A stretch of 64,000 nt of DNA from the NCBI RefSeq assembly GCF_003203515.1, contig NZ_BGNG01000001.1, positions 558,001-622,000 on the forward strand, read 5' to 3'. The notes beneath the pieces were generated by a model. That model had not been told where the DNA came from. It was given only the letters and a program-made list of their open reading frames with translations, and searched no databases. Shown here one piece after another: positions 40,402 through 55,300 of this stretch (its first letter is position 1; each line of letters begins with the position of its first letter). The position numbers and the translations under genes were made by a program. This DNA is from Glaciecola sp. KUL10 (GTDB lineage: Bacteria; Pseudomonadota; Gammaproteobacteria; Enterobacterales; Alteromonadaceae).

Positions 40402-40408
40402 GTATAAT
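40402..40408 (+). promoter_or_regulatory. Probable rimO promoter, extended -10 element
   Basis: TGTATAAT at 40401-40408 is a good extended -10 box, 82 bp before the chosen rimO ATG. A -35 box is weak (TTTCATA at about 40379-40385). The leader contains an inverted TTGCG / CGCAA pair. Confidence 0.5.
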
Positions 40409-40490
40409 CGCGCGTCAATTTAGAGCGGCCTGAAGGCAGTTGCGTTTAAACCTGCGTAGCGCAAAGGCGACAACATTACAGTGAGTGAGC

Positions 40491-41918
40491 ATGACAGTCG
40501 AAAAGTTTACCCCTAGTTCTCCTAGTGATATGAATAGGCGCACCACTACCTTAGAAATACCTACTCAGGTGATTGACGCGCAATCATCCACCACATCAGG
40601 TGCAAAAATTGGCTTCGTCAGCCTTGGTTGCCCAAAAAACCTAGTTGATTCTGAACGCATACTGACTCAACTTAGAACCGAAGGCTACGATGTTGTCTCA
40701 AGCTACAACGACGCAGAGCTTGTGATTGTCAACACCTGCGGGTTTATTGATTCGGCGGTAGAAGAATCCTTAGACACTATCGGCGAAGCACTAGCTGAAA
40801 ACGGAAAAGTCATTGTGACGGGATGTTTAGGCATCAAAGAAGATGAAATTCGCGAAGTCCACCCTAATGTTTTATCAATTACAGGCCCACATGCATACGA
40901 GTCTGTCGTTGAACAAGTGCACGAACACCTACCCAAGCCACAACACAACCCGTTTTTGAATTTGGTGCCTGATCATGGCGTGAAACTTACACCCAAGCAC
41001 TATGCCTATCTAAAGATTTCAGAGGGCTGTAACCATCGCTGTACTTTTTGCATCATTCCGTCCATGCGCGGTGATTTAGTGAGCCGCCCTGTGGGTGAAG
41101 TATTGAGTGAAGCAAAACGTTTAAAAGCGGCTGGTGTTAACGAGCTGCTCGTCATTTCTCAAGATACGAGCGCTTATGGGGTAGACGTAAAATATAAGAC
41201 CGATTTTTGGGACGGCATGCCAGTTAAAACGCACATGCAACAATTGTGTGAAAAACTAGGTGAAATGGATATGTGGGTAAGACTTCACTATGTCTATCCC
41301 TATCCTCATGTTGATGAGCTAATTCCACTGATGGCTGAAGGTAAGGTATTGCCTTATCTTGATATTCCGTTTCAACACGCTAACAAACGCATTCTTAGAC
41401 TGATGAAGCGACCAGGAAGTGCCGATCGCACTATAGAAAGAATCAAGAAGTGGCGAGAAATCTGTCCTGAACTTGTCATTCGCTCTACGTTTATCGTTGG
41501 CTTCCCTGGTGAAACAGAAGAAGAGTTTGAAGAGTTACTCAACTTTTTAAGAGAAGCGCAAATCGACCGTGCAGGATGCTTTAAGTATTCACCTGTAGAC
41601 GGCGCAAAAGCTAACGACTTGCCTGACCCAGTGCCCGAATCAGTCAAAGAACAGCGTTTGGCCAGATTCATGGAAGTACAATCAGCGATTAGTTACGAAC
41701 GCCTACAAGCCAAAATTGGCAGTGAATACAACGTTATTATAGACGAAATCACACCAGAGGGTGCAGTAGGCAGAACCTTTGGCGATGCGCCCGAAATCGA
41801 CGGCGTTGTGCACTTAAACGATGTATTTGACGTTAAGGTCGGCGAACGGCTTTGGGTTGAAATTATCCATACCGATCAACACGACCTTTGGGCGGTGCCC
41901 GTAACAGACGAAGATTAA
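40491..41918 (+). CDS. rimO: Ribosomal protein S12 methylthiotransferase
   Basis: The protein (475 residues from the ATG at 40491; a GTG two codons upstream is possible) has the N-terminal UPF0004 domain, [20 protein letters not shown], with its conserved cysteines in [18 protein letters not shown] and VTGCLG. The radical SAM motif is CNHRCTFC, and the C-terminal TRAM domain ends at [10 protein letters not shown]. It adds a methylthio group to Asp89 of ribosomal protein S12. It has an extra N-terminal stretch of some 35 residues compared with E. coli RimO (441). It converges with kdsB, overlapping by four bases. Confidence 0.96.
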   Translation: MTVEKFTPSSPSDMNRRTTTLEIPTQVIDAQSSTTSGAKIGFVSLGCPKNLVDSERILTQLRTEGYDVVSSYNDAELVIVNTCGFIDSAVEESLDTIGEALAENGKVIVTGCLGIKEDEIREVHPNVLSITGPHAYESVVEQVHEHLPKPQHNPFLNLVPDHGVKLTPKHYAYLKISEGCNHRCTFCIIPSMRGDLVSRPVGEVLSEAKRLKAAGVNELLVISQDTSAYGVDVKYKTDFWDGMPVKTHMQQLCEKLGEMDMWVRLHYVYPYPHVDELIPLMAEGKVLPYLDIPFQHANKRILRLMKRPGSADRTIERIKKWREICPELVIRSTFIVGFPGETEEEFEELLNFLREAQIDRAGCFKYSPVDGAKANDLPDPVPESVKEQRLARFMEVQSAISYERLQAKIGSEYNVIIDEITPEGAVGRTFGDAPEIDGVVHLNDVFDVKVGERLWVEIIHTDQHDLWAVPVTDED

Positions 41919-42679
41919 CTAGCAGCCATCAAACGCGCTAAATCTTCAGGAGTATCGACGCCATGCGGTGGCGTCTTTGCTGCGACATCAACATGGATAT
42001 TATAACCATGCCATAGCACGCGCAATTGCTCTAAGGACTCGATGCTTTCTAACTGAGTGCTTGCCAATTTGTTGTATTGGCTCACAAAACCCGCGCGATA
42101 TCCATAAATGCCAATATGTCGAAGGTATTCCCCCGGTAGATCTTCAAGACTAAGCTCAGTCAAATCATTGGATAGCATTGCATTTCTATCAAATGGAATA
42201 ACTGCTCTAGAAAAGTACATGGCTAAATTCTTAGCATTGGTCACTACTTTTACTATATTAGGGTTCAAAATATCATCTACGTCTGTAATAACTTGAGCGA
42301 GTGTTCCCATCGGGACATGGGGATTTTCAGCTAAATTTTTGGCTACTTGGATAATATTTTCAGCAGGAATGAAGGGTTCATCACCTTGTACGTTGACCAC
42401 AATTTGCTTTTTATCGATATTTTCTTTGGCAATCACTTCTGCCAATCGACTCGTCCCCGATTCATGATCGTCAGCGGTCATGCATACCTGCGCACCAAAT
42501 GAATGACAAGCATCCGCAATGCGTTGATCATCAGTTGCCACAATAATCTGTTTTGCACCTGACTCTTGAGCACGCTCGAACACATGTTGAATCATTGACT
42601 TATTATTGATCAGTGCTAATGGCTTTCCGGGAAACCTTGTAGACCCATAACGAGCTGGGATAATTACGCTAAAATTCAT
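41915..42679 (-). CDS. kdsB: 3-deoxy-manno-octulosonate cytidylyltransferase (CMP-KDO synthetase)
   Basis: The 254-residue protein starts with [19 protein letters not shown], the nucleotide-binding signature, and has [16 protein letters not shown] and [18 protein letters not shown]. It activates KDO for lipopolysaccharide inner core synthesis. It is the last gene of comEC-msbA-lpxK-ycaR-kdsB, one base downstream of ycaR. Confidence 0.97.
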   Translation of the reverse strand: MNFSVIIPARYGSTRFPGKPLALINNKSMIQHVFERAQESGAKQIIVATDDQRIADACHSFGAQVCMTADDHESGTSRLAEVIAKENIDKKQIVVNVQGDEPFIPAENIIQVAKNLAENPHVPMGTLAQVITDVDDILNPNIVKVVTNAKNLAMYFSRAVIPFDRNAMLSNDLTELSLEDLPGEYLRHIGIYGYRAGFVSQYNKLASTQLESIESLEQLRVLWHGYNIHVDVAAKTPPHGVDTPEDLARLMAAS

Positions 42680-42680
42680 G

Positions 42681-42881
42681 CTACTTTGCCTTTAAAGCAT
42701 CAAGTTCATCTAAGCTCAAGCTTCTAGCTTCGGTTTCGAGTAACACGGGAATATTGTCTTTAATTGGATAGGCAAGCCTATCAAAGCGACAAATTAATTC
42801 ATTGAGTTCAGGCTCTAATGAAAGCTGCCCTTTACACACTGGGCACGCAAGAATATCGAGTAGTTGTCTATCAAAAGCCAT
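42681..42881 (-). CDS. ycaR: Trm112 family protein (YcaR-like)
   Basis: The 66-residue protein has the Trm112 motif [18 protein letters not shown] with CxxC, then [20 protein letters not shown]. The family in bacteria is small, and its role is not fully settled; it is conserved between lpxK and kdsB in gammaproteobacteria. The order is the same here. Confidence 0.92.
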   Translation of the reverse strand: MAFDRQLLDILACPVCKGQLSLEPELNELICRFDRLAYPIKDNIPVLLETEARSLSLDELDALKAK

Positions 42882-42891
42882 GCTTTTCTCT

Positions 42892-43944
42892 TTAATTATT
42901 TGGTGATGCGGTGTGAGTTAACACCGCATCTATTGCTGATTCAAATGTCTGCGGTAACACTGCAGAAACTTCAAGATACCAATGTTGCGCATTGTTAAAC
43001 GCCCTGCATTTTACGGCATCTTTTTCGGTCATTAACACTAAACCATCAGGTAAATCGCTGATTGAGTACTGATAATGATCATCAAATCCTAATGTCTGTT
43101 CTGGTGTTATTCCTAATTGTTTTAGGGTATCAAAAAAACGAGAAGGCGAACCAATTCCTGCAATCGCAGTCACCTTCTGTTGATTAGTTGATAATATCTG
43201 TTCTTCAAATTCCTTAACGCCCAGTCTCTCGTGACTCCTCACGTTGACCCAATGCGAAGGTTTTAAGGTCATTTCATAAGCTGAATCAAAGGCATTTGTC
43301 AATTTGTCACACGTTGCGGTAGCAGACTCTACCACGCCGATATTACGCACAATCATGTCTACTGTATTAAGTCGCCAAATACCTTCTCGCAAGGGGCCCA
43401 TCGGCAATAATCTTTGATTGCCTGCTACTCTGCTATCCATCACAACGATTTCAAAACTGCGTTGCAAAGCATAATGTTGAAGGCCATCATCACAAATTAT
43501 GACATCACAATCACAATGCTCAACAAGGTAATCTGCCCCGCGCGTTCTTTTGGGATCAATCACAACCGGAATATCTAAGCGACTGGCTATTAATAAAGGC
43601 TCATCACCTACCTTATCAGCAGTATCGTCTTGGCAAACCCGATGAGGAAATACAGTTTGATTTCCGCCATATCCACGAGAGAGTACACCTGGTCTTTTTC
43701 CTTTACCCAGCGCAATTTGTGCAATGAGCAATGCCAGTGGAGTTTTGCCATTTCCCCCAACGGTAATATTACCCACAATAATGATTGGAACATCAGGTTT
43801 GCGGCTACTCAACAAGCCTATTTTGAACAAAAGTCGTCGAAGTGCCGACAATCCCCAAAACAGTAATTGCAAGGGGTAAAGTAACCAATACCATATCGGA
43901 TACACACCGTTGCGTTGTTGATACCACAAGGTTTGTAGTTTCAT
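42892..43944 (-). CDS. lpxK: Tetraacyldisaccharide 4'-kinase
   Basis: The 350-residue membrane-associated kinase has an N-terminal hydrophobic segment, then the P-loop [18 protein letters not shown] and VLSRGYGG. A later [11 protein letters not shown] stretch marks the Walker B-like region. It phosphorylates lipid A disaccharide at the 4' position. It lies two bases after msbA, as in E. coli. Confidence 0.96.
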   Translation of the reverse strand: MKLQTLWYQQRNGVYPIWYWLLYPLQLLFWGLSALRRLLFKIGLLSSRKPDVPIIIVGNITVGGNGKTPLALLIAQIALGKGKRPGVLSRGYGGNQTVFPHRVCQDDTADKVGDEPLLIASRLDIPVVIDPKRTRGADYLVEHCDCDVIICDDGLQHYALQRSFEIVVMDSRVAGNQRLLPMGPLREGIWRLNTVDMIVRNIGVVESATATCDKLTNAFDSAYEMTLKPSHWVNVRSHERLGVKEFEEQILSTNQQKVTAIAGIGSPSRFFDTLKQLGITPEQTLGFDDHYQYSISDLPDGLVLMTEKDAVKCRAFNNAQHWYLEVSAVLPQTFESAIDAVLTHTASPNN

Positions 43945-43946
43945 AT

Positions 43947-45692
43947 CTAGCCTTGCTGAAACTGCATACTGTGTAACTGCGAATACATCCCGCCCTTTGA
44001 TAACAACTCTCCGTGGTTGCCCATCTCGATTACCTTTCCTTGTTCAACAACCAAAATCAGGTCGGCATTTTCAATTGTTGATAAACGGTGCGCAATGACA
44101 ATACTCGTACGATTTTTTTGCAACTCATCTAAGGCTTGTTGGATGAATTTCTCAGATTCTGTATCTAACGCAGATGTCGCTTCATCAAGAATCAAAATCG
44201 GTGAGTCTGCCAAAATAGCTCTGGCAATAGCAATACGTTGACGCTGACCACCACTGAGCATCAGGCCATTTTCGCCCACTAAGGTGTCAAAACCATTGGA
44301 TTGCTGTTGAACAAATTCGGTCACATGTGCCACATCTGCGGCTTGTTTGATCTGTTCTTGTGTTACCTTCCCTTCTTTACCATATGCAATATTGTTGGCA
44401 ATCGTGTCATTGAAAAGGGTGACTTGCTGTGACACCAAGGCAAATTGTTGGCGAAGTGATGACAACTCAATATCATTTAATTCATGGCCATCTAAGCTAA
44501 TAGAGCCAGAGTCAGGGGAGTAAAAACGAGTCAACAAGTTAGAAAGTGTTGATTTTCCGCTTCCGGAACGTCCAACCAACGCGATTGTCTGACCCGCCTT
44601 TATATCAAAACTCACATGACTTAGAGCAGGCTCGTCTTTGCTAGGATAAGTAAACGTAACATCTTTTAAACTAATATCACCTCTAGCACGCTCTATTTTT
44701 AATGTTCCTGTATCAGGCTCATTTTCTTGGTCGAGAATATCAAATACGCTAGTACATGCAGCCATGCCTTTTTGGAATTCATTATTAACGGTAGTTAATT
44801 GTTTTAGTGGTTTTAGCAGCATCACCATGCACACCACCACGTTGATAAACACCCCAGGAGTTAAGCCTTCAATCATGCCGTCTAAGCTAGAAACATATAG
44901 CACGAAAGCGAGTGCAATAGACGCTATCACTTGAATACTAGAGACACTGAGTATTTGTGAATTGACCAGTTTCATTCGTTGCTGACGGTTGTGGTTATTT
45001 TTATCATGAAAACGTTCGTCTTCAAGTTTTTGTCCACCAAACATAAGTACCACTTTATGGCCTTTGACAGCTTGTTCGACACCTGTGGTTAGCGAGCCCA
45101 TGGATTCTTGTATTGCTTTGCTGACTTTTCTGAAGCGTTTACTGACAAAAGAAACGATAATCGCGACCAAAGGCCCAATCAAAATAAAAATTAGTGATAA
45201 CTGCCACGAGTGATAAAACATCACTGCCAACAAGCCAATGACAAAAGTACCTTCGCGTATCAGCGTCAAGAAAGCCTTACCCGCTGCATTTGAAACTTGT
45301 TCGGTGTCGTAAATAATTTTTGAGATTAATACACCAGAAGAATGGTTATCATGAAACTCTACAGGCAGGTGGATATATTTTTGAAACAGTTGTTGACGCA
45401 TTTTCATCACAACCTGACCACCTATCCACGACAGGGTATATGTCCCTAGAAAATTACAGATGCCACGTAAAATAAACAAAGGAACGATAACCATCGCCGC
45501 AATCCGCAAAAACGCCGAATCACCGCTATTCAAACTATCATCGATCAGTGGCTGGAGCTGAGAAAAAACAAAGGTGTCGACGCCTGCATATCCCATCATG
45601 CCAACCACAGCGACGAAAAACGGCAGTTTGAATGGAGAAAGATACTTTAAAAAGCGCCTAACGGTGCTTTTATCATTGTTTGAACTTGTCAT
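43947..45692 (-). CDS. msbA: Lipid A export ATP-binding/permease protein MsbA
   Basis: The 581-residue half-transporter (E. coli 582) has six transmembrane helices in the first 320 residues. The ABC domain contains Walker A GRSGSGKST, signature LSGGQRQRIAIARAIL, and Walker B ILILDEATSALD, followed by the H-loop IAHRLSTIENAD. It flips lipid A-core across the inner membrane. Upstream lies comEC, downstream lpxK. Confidence 0.97.
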   Translation of the reverse strand: MTSSNNDKSTVRRFLKYLSPFKLPFFVAVVGMMGYAGVDTFVFSQLQPLIDDSLNSGDSAFLRIAAMVIVPLFILRGICNFLGTYTLSWIGGQVVMKMRQQLFQKYIHLPVEFHDNHSSGVLISKIIYDTEQVSNAAGKAFLTLIREGTFVIGLLAVMFYHSWQLSLIFILIGPLVAIIVSFVSKRFRKVSKAIQESMGSLTTGVEQAVKGHKVVLMFGGQKLEDERFHDKNNHNRQQRMKLVNSQILSVSSIQVIASIALAFVLYVSSLDGMIEGLTPGVFINVVVCMVMLLKPLKQLTTVNNEFQKGMAACTSVFDILDQENEPDTGTLKIERARGDISLKDVTFTYPSKDEPALSHVSFDIKAGQTIALVGRSGSGKSTLSNLLTRFYSPDSGSISLDGHELNDIELSSLRQQFALVSQQVTLFNDTIANNIAYGKEGKVTQEQIKQAADVAHVTEFVQQQSNGFDTLVGENGLMLSGGQRQRIAIARAILADSPILILDEATSALDTESEKFIQQALDELQKNRTSIVIAHRLSTIENADLILVVEQGKVIEMGNHGELLSKGGMYSQLHSMQFQQG

Positions 45693-45781
45693 ATCGCCTT
45701 ATAAGACTTTTCGGAAACACGTAAATTGTAACCTTTTTTAAATAAAAAAACCCATTATTATCAGTGTCCCAAGAATCTCAC

Positions 45782-48220
45782 TTAGGGTTTTAAGTACCAA
45801 TAATTCGCTTCATCCTGACGATATCGTTTCACCACAATTTGTTTGTCTATCTCAAATTGGATACGCCCATGCTCTCCGGTGTGCAAAATAACGGCATTTG
45901 CTGCGTGATAGCGATTAATAACCTCTTGGTTAGGAAGCTTCCAGCGACCATTGTAACGACTACTAAACACAACATACTTTGCCGAAACCGCTTTAACAAA
46001 ATCTGGGCTTGAAGATGTTTTACTCCCGTGGTGCGGTGCAATCAGAATATCCGAGCTTAGACTAATAGCGTTTTGCTTATCCAGCTCAACCAAGGCTTGT
46101 TCTGCCTTCTTTTCAATATCGCCAGCAAATAAAATAGAAGTCTGACTTAAGCGATGCGTTAATTTCAACACACAGCTGTCATCGTTTTCAGCCTTTAAAA
46201 CTTTTGTAATTGGCCACAAAATGTCTACTTCAAACGAAATAAACATATCTTTAACTAATTGGCTTGAGTCCTGGTTACAAGTATTCGCTGGCCTATGCAG
46301 ATTAGAAAATAACTTATTTTTCTTCAACAATATAAGACCGCCTGAGTGATCAATATCATCGTGACTGATAAACACATGGTCAATTTTAGCGACCCCTTTC
46401 GCTTTCAAAAATGGCTGAATAACAGAACTGGCAATACTAAAACCGGAGGGATATGACGCACCAGTGTCATATAGAATAGTCGTATCTGTACTACTGACAA
46501 AGGCCGCTAAACCATGCCCGACATCAAAGACATCAAGCGAAACCATATTGTGTTTTGTTGGTAAAAAGTAGCTGATAAAAGACACCAGTAATAAAAGTAA
46601 GACACGTTTTTTGTATGGGGCATAGGGTAAAAATAGAAAAAACATAGCGAACACAAAGAGGCAGATTGCCCCAAAGCGAATTTTTGAAATCTCAAACACC
46701 GCAAATTCGAAGGAGGAAGCCCATTGTAAGCCCATAAACAGAATATCGATCGTTTCATTTGCCAGCTGAAACAACAAAAACGAAATACTCTGCCAGTCGA
46801 ACATTAGGCAAATAGTAGCAAGCAGGCATAGTGGCACCACCAAAAAGCTCACCACGGGCACTGCGATAAAGTTTGCCATGGGTGAAACCAAAGAAACTAT
46901 CTGAAAGTAATACGCAACAATGGGTAAGGTCAACAGACATAAAATTAATTGCACTTTGCACGCATGAATAAATTTATCAACTGTGCTGTTTTGACTGTTC
47001 CTTAAACGCCACAAAATAAAAAAGATGATAAAGACTGCGCTAAACGACAACCAAAAGCTTATACTAAGAACAGATAATGGCATTAGCACTAAACACAGAA
47101 ATACCAAGTAAATTAAACTCGTACTTGCCTTCCAATGCAGAAGTAAGCACGCGCATATGGTAATTAGGCTCACGGCAACCAATGCCCGAGTGACCGGTAG
47201 TTCAAATCCTGCAATGTGTGCATAAAGCGCCGAAATAAGAAAACAAATAATAAGGCTGATATGATTGATTCTGTGCTGTTTAAATGACTTTTTGAATGAG
47301 AAATGACGAGTTTGTCTATGTTGTGAAGTGAGTAAACTATGCGTAGATCTTGTCACACTGCTATATTGCACTCGTGCTCTAGAAAGCCAAACTAACCCCA
47401 TACTGACACTCGCTACGAGTGGCTTACATAAAAAGAAGGCAAACATGCTTACCACACCTAAATGTAAGCCTGAAATAGCAAACAAGTGAGCTGTTCCGGT
47501 TTGTTGGATCAATGACCATGCTTCCTGAGTAATTGCAGTCCTTACCCCTAAAGACAAGGCCATCAGTTCTGCTTGATGCGTTAATTTTAGTTGCTGCATT
47601 TTGTCTAAAAGTTGTTGTCTCGATGATGGTTGACTGGACAATAACTCATTACTTGGACTGGGTTTGACATATCCGGTTGCTACTATATTTTTTGAGGCTA
47701 GCCACTTTTGATACTGAAAACCATCAGGGTTAGCCAGTCCTGATGGCGGTTTCACTACAACGAGTAGTTTAAGGATATCCCCCTGCTTAATTGACTCATG
47801 CTTTTGTCGATCGCCCAACTCTCTGCGCCAAGAAATACGCACCAATGGTTTGAGCAACAGCGTGTTTTTACCTACTTTAGATATGTGTGCGTTAAAGCGA
47901 ATATTTGTAAAGGGTTTACTGCTAGATTGAGGTGTTTGATTTAAAAGCACATCGCTAACAATTGCATGCACAAGCACTGGTGTACTATATATCAGGGTTG
48001 ATGGCATCCAATATTTATATAAGTGCCCCACTCCTCCTAACCAAGCAATACTCAAAAGTATAAAAGCCAAGTAAAGATGCTTTTTAAGTACAAAAAACAA
48101 TACTAAAGTTACAAACGCGCATACCCCTACGAAGTAAATTGGTGGTAAACTCTGCCACCAGATAAAAGAAATGAGCATTAACACCACGCTTGTAATATTT
48201 CTCGAGTAATTTACAAGCAT
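45782..48220 (-). CDS. comEC: ComEC/Rec2 family DNA-uptake channel
   Basis: I use the ATG at 48220, with AAGGAG four bases upstream, giving 812 residues; the open frame extends 11 codons further. The order of domains is an N-terminal DUF4131-like region, the Competence membrane domain (many transmembrane helices, with TGTAHLFAISGLHLGV), and a C-terminal metallo-beta-lactamase domain with FDVGHGLAAF, SHDDIDHSGG and IAPHHGSKTSSS. ComEC moves single-stranded DNA across the inner membrane during transformation; the MBL domain may process DNA. It is conserved upstream of msbA. Confidence 0.94.
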   Translation of the reverse strand: MLVNYSRNITSVVLMLISFIWWQSLPPIYFVGVCAFVTLVLFFVLKKHLYLAFILLSIAWLGGVGHLYKYWMPSTLIYSTPVLVHAIVSDVLLNQTPQSSSKPFTNIRFNAHISKVGKNTLLLKPLVRISWRRELGDRQKHESIKQGDILKLLVVVKPPSGLANPDGFQYQKWLASKNIVATGYVKPSPSNELLSSQPSSRQQLLDKMQQLKLTHQAELMALSLGVRTAITQEAWSLIQQTGTAHLFAISGLHLGVVSMFAFFLCKPLVASVSMGLVWLSRARVQYSSVTRSTHSLLTSQHRQTRHFSFKKSFKQHRINHISLIICFLISALYAHIAGFELPVTRALVAVSLITICACLLLHWKASTSLIYLVFLCLVLMPLSVLSISFWLSFSAVFIIFFILWRLRNSQNSTVDKFIHACKVQLILCLLTLPIVAYYFQIVSLVSPMANFIAVPVVSFLVVPLCLLATICLMFDWQSISFLLFQLANETIDILFMGLQWASSFEFAVFEISKIRFGAICLFVFAMFFLFLPYAPYKKRVLLLLLVSFISYFLPTKHNMVSLDVFDVGHGLAAFVSSTDTTILYDTGASYPSGFSIASSVIQPFLKAKGVAKIDHVFISHDDIDHSGGLILLKKNKLFSNLHRPANTCNQDSSQLVKDMFISFEVDILWPITKVLKAENDDSCVLKLTHRLSQTSILFAGDIEKKAEQALVELDKQNAISLSSDILIAPHHGSKTSSSPDFVKAVSAKYVVFSSRYNGRWKLPNQEVINRYHAANAVILHTGEHGRIQFEIDKQIVVKRYRQDEANYWYLKP

Positions 48221-48260
48221 GATGCTCCTTCTAGAGACGTAACCTTGAAGCAAAAATGCG

Positions 48261-48779
48261 ATGCCAAAAAAGTTTATTAGACGGTATTTACCTGATCACA
48301 AAGCAGTCAGAGAACAAAAGTATCTGAAGCTGTTTGGCGATCTCTTACACGATCCAAATTTATGGTTACTAAACCGCAAATCTGCATCGGGTGCTTTTGG
48401 CGTGGGTTTGTTTTTTGCGTTTTGGCCAGTGCCTTTTCAAATGATATTTTCTGCCGCTGCGGCCATTCCACTTCGCGTCAATTTGCCACTCTCAGTGGCG
48501 ACTGTATGGATAACTAACCCACTTACCATGCCACCCATATTTTACTGCGCTTATTTAGTGGGTAGTACTGTACTTGGGACGCAAATGTCCGATTTTGAGT
48601 TTGAATTAAGCTGGCAATGGTTAGGTGAATCGCTTGTCACAATCGGCCCAGCCTTTTTATTAGGCTGCGCAATTTGCTCTGTAGTAGCTGGAATATTAGG
48701 TTATTTCGGTATGGACGGTGTCTGGCGCTGGTCCGTGGCACGAGCTTGGAAAAATCGCCAAGCTCGTGAAAAACGTTAG
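48261..48779 (+). CDS. DUF2062 domain membrane protein
   Basis: The 172-residue protein has the DUF2062 core: NRKSASGAFGVGLFFAFWPV, PFQMIFSAAAAIPLRVN, and TNPLTMPPIFYCAYLVG. Three transmembrane helices are predicted. Function is unknown. It is divergent from comEC and convergent with ligA (five-base gap). An 11-bp perfect inverted repeat lies within its last codons. Confidence 0.88.
   Translation: MPKKFIRRYLPDHKAVREQKYLKLFGDLLHDPNLWLLNRKSASGAFGVGLFFAFWPVPFQMIFSAAAAIPLRVNLPLSVATVWITNPLTMPPIFYCAYLVGSTVLGTQMSDFEFELSWQWLGESLVTIGPAFLLGCAICSVVAGILGYFGMDGVWRWSVARAWKNRQAREKR
48739..48768. repeat. Inverted repeat inside the 3' end of the DUF2062 gene
   Basis: CACGAGCTTGG / CCAAGCTCGTG form a perfect 11-bp stem with an eight-base loop. 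A-run sequence follows on plus and no T-run on either side, so an intrinsic terminator is doubtful. It could still mark the transcript end between these convergent genes. Confidence 0.5.
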
Positions 48780-48784
48780 ATAAG

Positions 48785-52301
<3,517 letters not shown>

Positions 52302-52321
52302 TTATTACTACTCGTTTGTTT

Positions 52322-55300
52322 TTATTCAGCAATGGCAAGCGCCTCTTCAACATCTACTGCTACCATGCGTGAAACGCCTGGTTCAGCCATGGTAACACCT
52401 GTTAAATGAGTCGCCATTTCCATCGCAACTTTGTTATGTGTAATGTATATAAATTGAACCGTTTTTGACATTTCTGACACTAATTTACAAAAACGTCCCA
52501 CGTTGGCGTCGTCCAGTGGCGCATCGACTTCATCAAGTAAGCAAAATGGCGCTGGATTCAACCTAAATATCGCAAACACTAATGATAAAGCGGTTAGCGC
52601 CTTTTCTCCACCAGAAAGTAAGTGAATCGTGCTATTTTTCTTTCCTGGAGGTCTTGCCATGATGGTTACCCCAGTATCTAGAAGATCGTCATCAGTTAGA
52701 TCTAAGTAGGCACTTCCGCCGCCGAACACTTTTGGAAACAGCATTTTTAAGTCATTGTTCACTTGATCGTAAGTAGCTTTAAAGCGTGAGCGTGTTTCTT
52801 TATCAATTTTTCTAATTGCAGATTCCAAGGTATCCAAAGCCTGACACAAATCTTCGTTTTGGGTATCAAGGTGCTGTTTGCGTTCGGATTGCTGTTCAAA
52901 CTCATCAACCGCGGCAAGGTTAACGGCCCCTAGCCTCGCAATATTGGCCTGCGCTTTATCTAGATCAGCTTGCCACACCTCTTCGTCAATATCATCGGGT
53001 AAGTCATCTAAAATAGGCTTGATTGCTTGCTGCATATCGCTTAACTGGGATAAAAACCCTTGCGCTCTTACTCTACAACCTTCGGCAATCAAACGTTCGC
53101 TCTCAATTTCGGCTTTGATTTTGTCAGCTTTTTGATTGATACCCGCTTGGCCTTTTTCAACTAATAATAATGACTCTTGAATTTCTGCTAAACGATTGTT
53201 GAGCTCATCTTGCTTTGCTTTGCCTATTTGTTTTTGTTCAAGTAGCGCTTGTAATCGCTCGGCTTGGTCTTCAATGGGCATTTCTAACTCTTCTGCTTCT
53301 TCGCGCAACAGTAAAAGCTTTTCATTAGTTTCTTCTAGTTGATTAGAGTACTGAGTTTTCTTTTCATTTAATAACAAATACTGATTTTTAACCTGTTGAG
53401 TAGCAAGCTCAACTTGGTGCCGTTGCTGATTAAGCTCGTTGATTCTTTGGCTGTGTTTTTGAACATCGCTCTCTAAGCTTGTTTTAAGTTGTTCATTCCC
53501 CTCAACTTGCCCTTCTGCTTCTAACAGTTGAATAGACAATTCTGAGGTTTGTTCGTTTAACTCTTCTAGCTTTTCTTCCTCTAATGCTAAGGTCATGTCA
53601 AGGCGTTCAATATCTGCTCTATATTTCTCTTCGTTAGCGGCAAATTCCTTTACTTTTTGTGATGCATTATCAGCTCTTAGTTTATGTTCAAAAAGACTTT
53701 GCTTGAGCCCATTTAACTGACTTTCAACTTCATTAACAGCACTCTGTGTCGCAATAAAGTGATCATTTGCCGTTGATACAAGCTCTTCTGCCTCTAATAG
53801 CCTGACGTGAACGATTTCAATACTTTCCTTGAGTTGATTAATACGCGCGGCTCTTTGGATATTTCCGTTACCTGCGCTATTACCTGTAAAAAACCTATCA
53901 TTGAATAGCCACTTCCCTTCCAGTGTAATCACCGATGCATCAGCGGGTAATTCGCGCAATCGAGAGACTGCTGTTAACTCGTTATCGACAATAAACACCC
54001 TATTAAATTCATTAGGGACACCAGTATTATCAAGTAACATTGCAAGCGAACCATCCTGTTTTTCAGCACTAAAAGAACCTTCAAACCAAAACGACGACGC
54101 GCTTTTGCTTTGCCATATTTCTGAGTTTAATTCGCTTATTGTTTTATTCAGGATAACTTGTGCATTAGGAAAATAAGCTAGCACTTTTTCAAACAAGGCC
54201 TCACTGCCTTTTTTTACTTGTAGATATTGCCATAACGGCACGGTATCAATATCTGCTAGCGTATCGCTAGTTTGGTTGTCCGCTTCATTAGTTTGAAGAG
54301 ATGTTAATCCAGTAATTTCTGCTTTTAGTGACAAGTATTCTTGATTAGTGGTGTCGAGCTGAGATCGCTTTTCATCAAGTGAAGACTTTGCTTGATGCAA
54401 GTTTTCAAGCACATCATCCTTTTTAATTTGGCATTCTTCTACTTGAAGCGCCATTTCTTCTTGTTGTTCGTGATAATAACTGAGATCTTCTTTTGCCTGC
54501 GCTAATTCGCTCTGCTCCAAACTGCGGCGCAAATCAGCTATTTGTGATTCGGTGCGAGATTGAAGCTCCATCGTTGCTTGAATCTGACTATGACAACGTT
54601 GAATAGCCTGCTGAGTGCGCATTACCGTCTGTTCTGCTTCTCGGTTATCTCGATTAAAATCGAATAAAGCCTCGTCAGAAACTTGTTTGTCGATTTGAGC
54701 TTGCTCTAGGGCTTCTTCTAATTCTAATTTTTGAGGTTCAAAGATGACAACTTGCTCTTGCACCTCTAATAACTGCTCGTTAAGCGTTTCTAACTCAAGT
54801 TGCGCCCCTTGATAGGCTGATTGAAGTTGCGCCATTTCAGTTTGGATTTGAGCCTTGCGCTTTGCTGTAAATAACTGTGATTGCTCAATTTTGGTAATAT
54901 CCGTACCGATTTTAAACAAGTTTTGTTGGATATCATCAATCCCTTGTTTTAGCGTTGCTTGCTCTTCTCTTAAGATGATCAAACTCGATTCATCTTGAGT
55001 TTGTTGAGACAGCACCTCTTCAAGGTTGACTTGTAAGTTACTAATTTTATCGTGACTGTCTGCCTGTTGCTCACTTTGCTTTAACCAACGCACCGCTGCC
55101 AATTGCGCTTTTAAACGCCTTTCATCTGCTTTTAATTCGGTGAATCGCTTTGCTGCGCTGGCTTGACGCTGAAGTTTTGATAACTGCTGCCCTAATTCTG
55201 CTCTGACATCATCCAAACGTTCGAGATTTTCTTTTGTATGTTTGATTCGGTTTTCTGTCTCTCGGCGTCTTTCTTTATACTTTGAAATACCCGCTGCTTC

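Noticed and set aside
45749-45795. Weak terminator after comEC (AAACCC ... GGGTTT with T7 on the minus strand).
   Set aside because: The loop would exceed 30 bases and the stem is only six pairs, so I do not call it; msbA is probably read with comEC at least in part.
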